Assembly: GCA_963995525.1 (NCBI GenBank)
Contig: OZ023205.1
Coordinates: forward strand, 56,509,174-56,573,173
Direction: 5' to 3'
DNA: 64,000 bases
From: Escarpia spicata
Taxonomy: Eukaryota; Annelida; Polychaeta; Sabellida; Siboglinidae
Part shown: one piece after another, positions 51,401 through 57,400 of the stretch
Numbering within the stretch: position 1 is the first letter of the stretch
How the letters are laid out: each line of letters starts with the position of its first letter
The notes under the pieces: generated by a model
Told to the model about the DNA's origin: nothing
The model's database searches: none
The model's input: the letters and a program-made list of their open reading frames with translations, nothing else
Translations under genes and position numbers: made by a program

Positions 51401-54400
51401 CACCTGATGATCAGCGGGCCGTGGGTAGGAATAATGACGCGGTCCTGTGTCGTGCTAATTTGTTGTGTTATTGCAAGCGTCTTCATCAGTCGGCGGGAGC
51501 ACCTGTGCAATTAGCCAGCCTAATGATACGATGGCGTGAGATGTGCCCAGTCATACCTATCTTCTGTCTACCTCCATTCCTCATGGCTTGCACAATCTCG
51601 CCATATCACGACACCTCGTTGGTGACACCTGCCCATATCTCAGTCTCCGAGATGGTAGTTGGAAAAACATTGTTGTTGTTCTCCTCGTGTTTCCCTGTAT
51701 GTCTGGGGTGAGGCTGGTCTCGATACTGGTCCCTGATTTCTTGTTCCTCCCTCTCACTGATCTTGCATTGCTGTCTCCACCAACCATCTCCATTCTCCTC
51801 TATCTTGCACTGCTGCCTCCACCAACCATCTCCATTCTCTTCTATCTTGCACTCCTGCCTCCACCAACCATCTCCACTCCCCTCTATCTTGCACTCCTGT
51901 CTCCACCAACCATCTCCACTCCCCTCTATCTTGCACTGCTGTCTCCACCAACCATCTCCATTCTCCTCTATCTTGCACTGCTGTCTCCATCAACCATCTC
52001 CATTCTCCTCTATCTTGCACTCCTGCCTCCACCAACCATCTCCACTCCCCTCTATCTTGCACTGCTGTCTCCACCAACCATCTCCATTCTCCTCTATCTT
52101 GCATTGCTGTCTCCACCAACCATCTCCATTCTCCTCTATCTTGCACTCCTGCCTCCACCAACCATCTCCACTCCCCTCTATCTTGCACTCCTGTCTCCAC
52201 CAACCATCTCCACTCCCCTCTATCTTGCACTGCTGTCTCCACCAACCATCTCCATTCTCCTCTATCTTGCACTGCTGTCTCCATCAACCATCTCCATTCT
52301 CCTCTATCTTGCACTCCTGCCTCCACCAACCATCTCCACTCCCCTCTATCTTGCACTGCTGTCTCCACCAACCATCTCCACTCCCCTCTATCTTGCACTC
52401 CTGTCTCCACCAACCATCTCCACTCCCCTCTATCTTGCACTCCTGTCTCCACCAACCATCTCCATTCTCCTCTATCTTGCACTGCTGTCTCCACCAACCA
52501 TCTCCATTCTCCTCTATCTTGCACTGCTGTCTCCATCAACCATCTCCATTCTCCTCTATCTTGCACTCCTGCCTCCACCAACCATCTCCACTCCCCTCTA
52601 TCTTGCACTGCTGTCTCCACCAACCATCTCCACTCCCCTCTATCTTGCACTCCTGTCTCCACCAACCATCTCCACTCCCCTCTATCTTGCACTCCTGCCT
52701 CCACCAACCATCTCCACTCCCCTCTATCTTGCACTACTGTCTCCACCAACCATCTCCACTCCCCTCTATCTTGCACTGCTGTCTCCACCAACCATCTCCA
52801 CTCCCCTCTATCTTGCATTGCTGTCTCCACCAACCATCTCCACTCCCCTCTATCTTGCACTCCTGCCTCCACCAACCATCTCCACTCCCCTCTATCTTGC
52901 ACTGCTGTCTCCACCAACCATCTCCATTCTCCTCTATCTTGCATTGCTGTCTCCACCAACCATCTCCACTCCCCTCTATCTTGCACTCCTGTCTCCATCA
53001 ACCATCTCCATTCTCCTCTATCTTGCACTCCTGCCTCCACCAACCATCTCCACTCCCCTCTATCTTGCACTGCTGTCTCCACCAACCATCTCCACTCCCC
53101 TCTATCTTGCACTCCTGCCTCCACCAACCATCTCCACTCCCCTCTATCTTGCACTGCTGTCTCCACCAACCATCTCCACTCCCCTCTATCTTGCACTGCT
53201 GTCTCCACCAACCATCTCCATTCTCCTCTATCTTGCATTGCTGTCTCCACCAACCATCTCCATTCCTCACTCTCATTTTCCATGCTTCAAGCAATCCCTT
53301 CAAACCTCTTGACACAAACTTTTCCCCACCACTCTCCGGGCATCTGCTTTCTTTACCAACCATTCTATATCCATTCGATCCACATGTCCAGCCCTTGTCA
53401 GTGGAAACAAAAAGTAACAGACGTTGCTAGCAGAAAAAAGTAACTGTAAAGAAAGTAACAGAAAGTAGCAAGTTTTGTCAAGAAATAAAGTTACTTTTTT
53501 ATGTTACTTTTACTTATTACACCATGTACTTTCTATCCTACAGCCATCCAGGCCAACTCATTGTCATACTACAAACTGTCACCATAGGACCCGGGACAGA
53601 AGGACATAACATCACAATTTAGACGGATACTTTCACACCATATTTTAGTATTGTTACATGAATATTAAAATATTTATGTATAACTGTAATGTTGCTGTAT
53701 CCACAAATACCGCTACTTTAAATGTTGCATAATGGATTTTAAATATACATACAGTGTTGGTATTGGGGTGAACATATTGTATCACATCAAAGTGTAGATG
53801 TGATAACAAAGGATTTTAGTTGGAAATTTTGCAGTAACAAAGTTTAAAATAATGATATAGCATGCCTAAATATAATGGAGGTTTTAATTAAAGTAGATAT
53901 AATAAAATAACATTTTCTACATCAGTTCTATAATAAAATTACACTGACTTAGTGTATATCTTTAACCATCTTATATTGTTCATAACAGTAATTTTCAGAA
54001 GGCAAAGTTAATGTTCTCGTAGGCCATAAAGAAAATGCGTCTGCTGTTCTAAAACAAACTCCACTGTGCTATTGAGTGTAAGAAGCCTTCTGTGTGGTTG
54101 TGTGTATCAAGTGGTTGTGCTGAGTGAGAAACCTTGCAGGGGTTGAGTAGTTGTGTTTCTGTGCACTCATCACCACTGTTGTTTTATCTGTCACTTGACA
54201 GACTTCTGTCATGAATGAAGGAAGCCACACTTGTGACAGTGGCTGCCCTGTCCTGATTGAACACTTGGTGGCAGATGCCATGTGCTACATGTGTGGTCTG
54301 GTAGTAACAACCAGTCACCACTGGCTGCAGTTTATGTTTATACTGTAAATGGTAACTTTGTGTGTGAGTGAGTGAGTGAGTGAATGAGTAAGAGAAAGAG

Positions 54401-57400
54401 TTAGAGAATGAGTGAGAGAATGAGTGAGTGAATGAGTGAGTGAATGAGTGAGAGAATGAGTGAGAGAATGAGTGAGAGAATGAGTGGGAGAATGTGTGAG
54501 TGAATGAGTGAGAGAATGAGTGGGAGAATGAGTGGGAGAATGTGTGAGAGAATGAGTGAGGGAATGAGTTAGAGAATGAGTGAGAGAATGAGTGAGAGAA
54601 TGAGTGAGAGAAAGAGTGAGAGAATGAGTGAGTGAATGAGTGAGAGAATGAGTGAGAGAATGAGTGAGAGAATGAGTGAGAGAATGAGTGAGAGAATGAA
54701 TGAATGAAATAGGTTAAATGAGTGAAATGTGTGAGTGAAATAGTGAAATGAATAAACTGAGTACTGAAATAAGTTAAATAAGTTTGTGAAATTAAATGAG
54801 TGAAATGAGGTATTGATGAAAAGAGTTAAATAAGCGTGTGAAATTATTGAATTAGTTAAACGAATGTGTGAGTGAAATGAATGAATGAAATCAGCGAGTG
54901 AATGGGTGAAATGAGTGAATGAGTGAGTGAAATCAGTGAGTGAACGAATGAATGAGAGTGAGTGAATGAATGGCTGACACGGTTGACTTAACTTGACAGT
55001 AATGATTATAAGATCCCACTTGCTTTTGTATTAATTTTTTCATTCACTCACTCATTCATTCATTCCCTGTTGTATCCCCAGACCCCACTCAAACCCTCCT
55101 TACAGAGGGACTGAGGGTCAGTACATAGATGGTTTTCCCGTTGGCGACCATGTTAACGTTTTGTCAGATTATAAGAAAACGTGACCTGCAAAATGTCTTA
55201 AACTTTTCACCTACTGTCATCATCTCGTTGACATGTTGATAGATAAAAAAAAATTGCATACTTCTAGCTCACGTAAAATGCCTTTATGTGTGACAACCGT
55301 CAATATTTACAAATGCCGGCAAGCATTACTTTGCAAACAGGTCACACAGGCAAATTGCTGCCAAATGTCCTTCCGCCTATTCAAATCATCTAGAAGTCCA
55401 CCATTTTACAGTCAACACCTACAATCGCACATGAAAATCTGCCTACTGAAATGCACTTATGTAACAGCATGTGAATTTTGTGAAAAATCATTTCTAAAAA
55501 ATACACTGCACTTTTCTTCATCTGTAACCAAACAGAAAGTCTAACTATAACATGACCCCCATACACTGTTATGTTCATGCAGCCCCCTCCCTCCCCCCCC
55601 TGGCTGCAGATGGTGAATCTTTCCTAGTCAGCAGAAACACACCACAGTAACAACTCGTAAAAAACAAAATCAAAATATTATGCAGGATATTATTCCTGGT
55701 TTAATTTACGATAATCCTAAATACATTAGACTACCACAAAAAATGCACTTGTTTTTATTACTATCGAGATGTTATCATTCCGACCTTTTCAACGCCTATT
55801 TTCAGCAACCACTTCCATAATCTGTTATGTAGATATTGGATTGCTAGTGACTGAATCATAGAGTGTACAGACACGCACAAATTGTCATGAGTTTGATTGA
55901 CATAAGAATTATATTAACTGTAACAGGTACTGCAGTTAAATGACATTTGTTTTGTATAGTTATTTTAGGACATGACAGGAAGAAGATATTGTTCTGTAGA
56001 GTTATTACAGGATGTGATAGGAAGGAGACATTTTTTAGAGTTAGTTAACAAAGTGCCAGGAAGTAGACTTTGTTCTCTAGAGTTAGTAAAGGAAAAGACT
56101 GGAAGGATAACTTGCTCTAGAGTTAATACAGGACATGACAGGAAGGATACATTATTCTAGAGTTAGTTCAGAAAGTGACAGGAAGGAGACATTGTTCTAG
56201 AGTTAGTACAGGATGAGACAGGAAGAAGACATTGTTCTAGACTTAGTTCAGAAAGTGACAGGAAGGCGACATTGTTCTAGAATTAGTTCAGAAAGTGACA
56301 GGAAGGAGACATTGTTCTAGAGTTAATATAGGACATGACAGGAAGGAGACATTGTTCTAGAGTTAGTTCAGAAAGTGACTGGAAGGCGTCATTACTCTAT
56401 AGTTAGTAAAGGACATTACAGGAAGGAGACATTGTTCTAGAGTTAGTACAGGATGTGACAGGAAGGAGACTTTGTTCTAGAGTTAGTTCAGAAAGTGACA
56501 GGAAGGAGTCATTGTTCTATAGTTAGTACAGGACATGACAGGAAGGAGCCATTGTTCTAGAGTTAGTTCAGAAAGTGACAGGAAGGAGTCATTGTTCTAT
56601 AGTTAGTACAGGACATGACAGGAAGGAGCCATTGTTCTAGAGTTAGTTCAGAAAGTGACAGGAAGGAGTCATTGTTTTATCATTAGTACAGGACATGACA
56701 GGAAGGAGACATTGTTCTATAAGTAGTACAGGAAATGACAGGAAGGAGACATTGTTCTAGAGCTAGTACAGGATATGACAGGAATGAGACATTGTTCTAC
56801 AGTTAATACAGGAAGTGACAGGAAGGAGACATTGTTCTATAGTTAGTACAGGATGCAACAGGAAGATGGCATTGTTCTAGAGTTAGTTCAGAAAGTGACA
56901 GGAAGGAGACATTGTTCTAGAGTTAATACAGGAAGTGACATGAAGGAGACATTGTTCTAGAGTTAGTACAGGATATCATCCTCACGTACCAGGGGTCGCT
57001 GCTGCTGATTACGTCAGTGCCAGTCAGCAGTACCCCCTGGCTGATTGCTTTGTGAAACTCTGAATTTAAGCTCAGCCTATGAAATCGCTCACTAGATCAG
57101 TGGATACAGGCAGGTCAGGTGGTCATAGTAAAAGTAATTTCAACCAACCAGGGCTCGTGTTACATGCATTGTTTAGGAAGTAGAAGCAATTATTCGAATA
57201 CACAATACTGCTCAACTGCTCGTGTTGAGCAGTATTGTTCTAGGGTTAGTACAGGGTGAGACAGGAAGGAGACATTGTTCTAGAGTTATTGCAGGATGTG
57301 ACAGGAGGAAGGAAGATGTTAAAGATGAATGAAGCCGATTTTGTTTAACAATTGATAACGATAGTGAAACTAAGTTAAGTAATTATTTCTTTTAAATATC

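Noticed and set aside
51543..53430. 589-, 555- and 509-codon frames of repetitive peptides
   Set aside because: By-products of the 42-bp array open on both strands at once; peptide composition simply mirrors the DNA repeat.
55233..55544. Zinc-finger-like frame (CEFCEKSF)
   Set aside because: The second half of the C2H2 pattern is missing and the surrounding residues do not repeat the motif.
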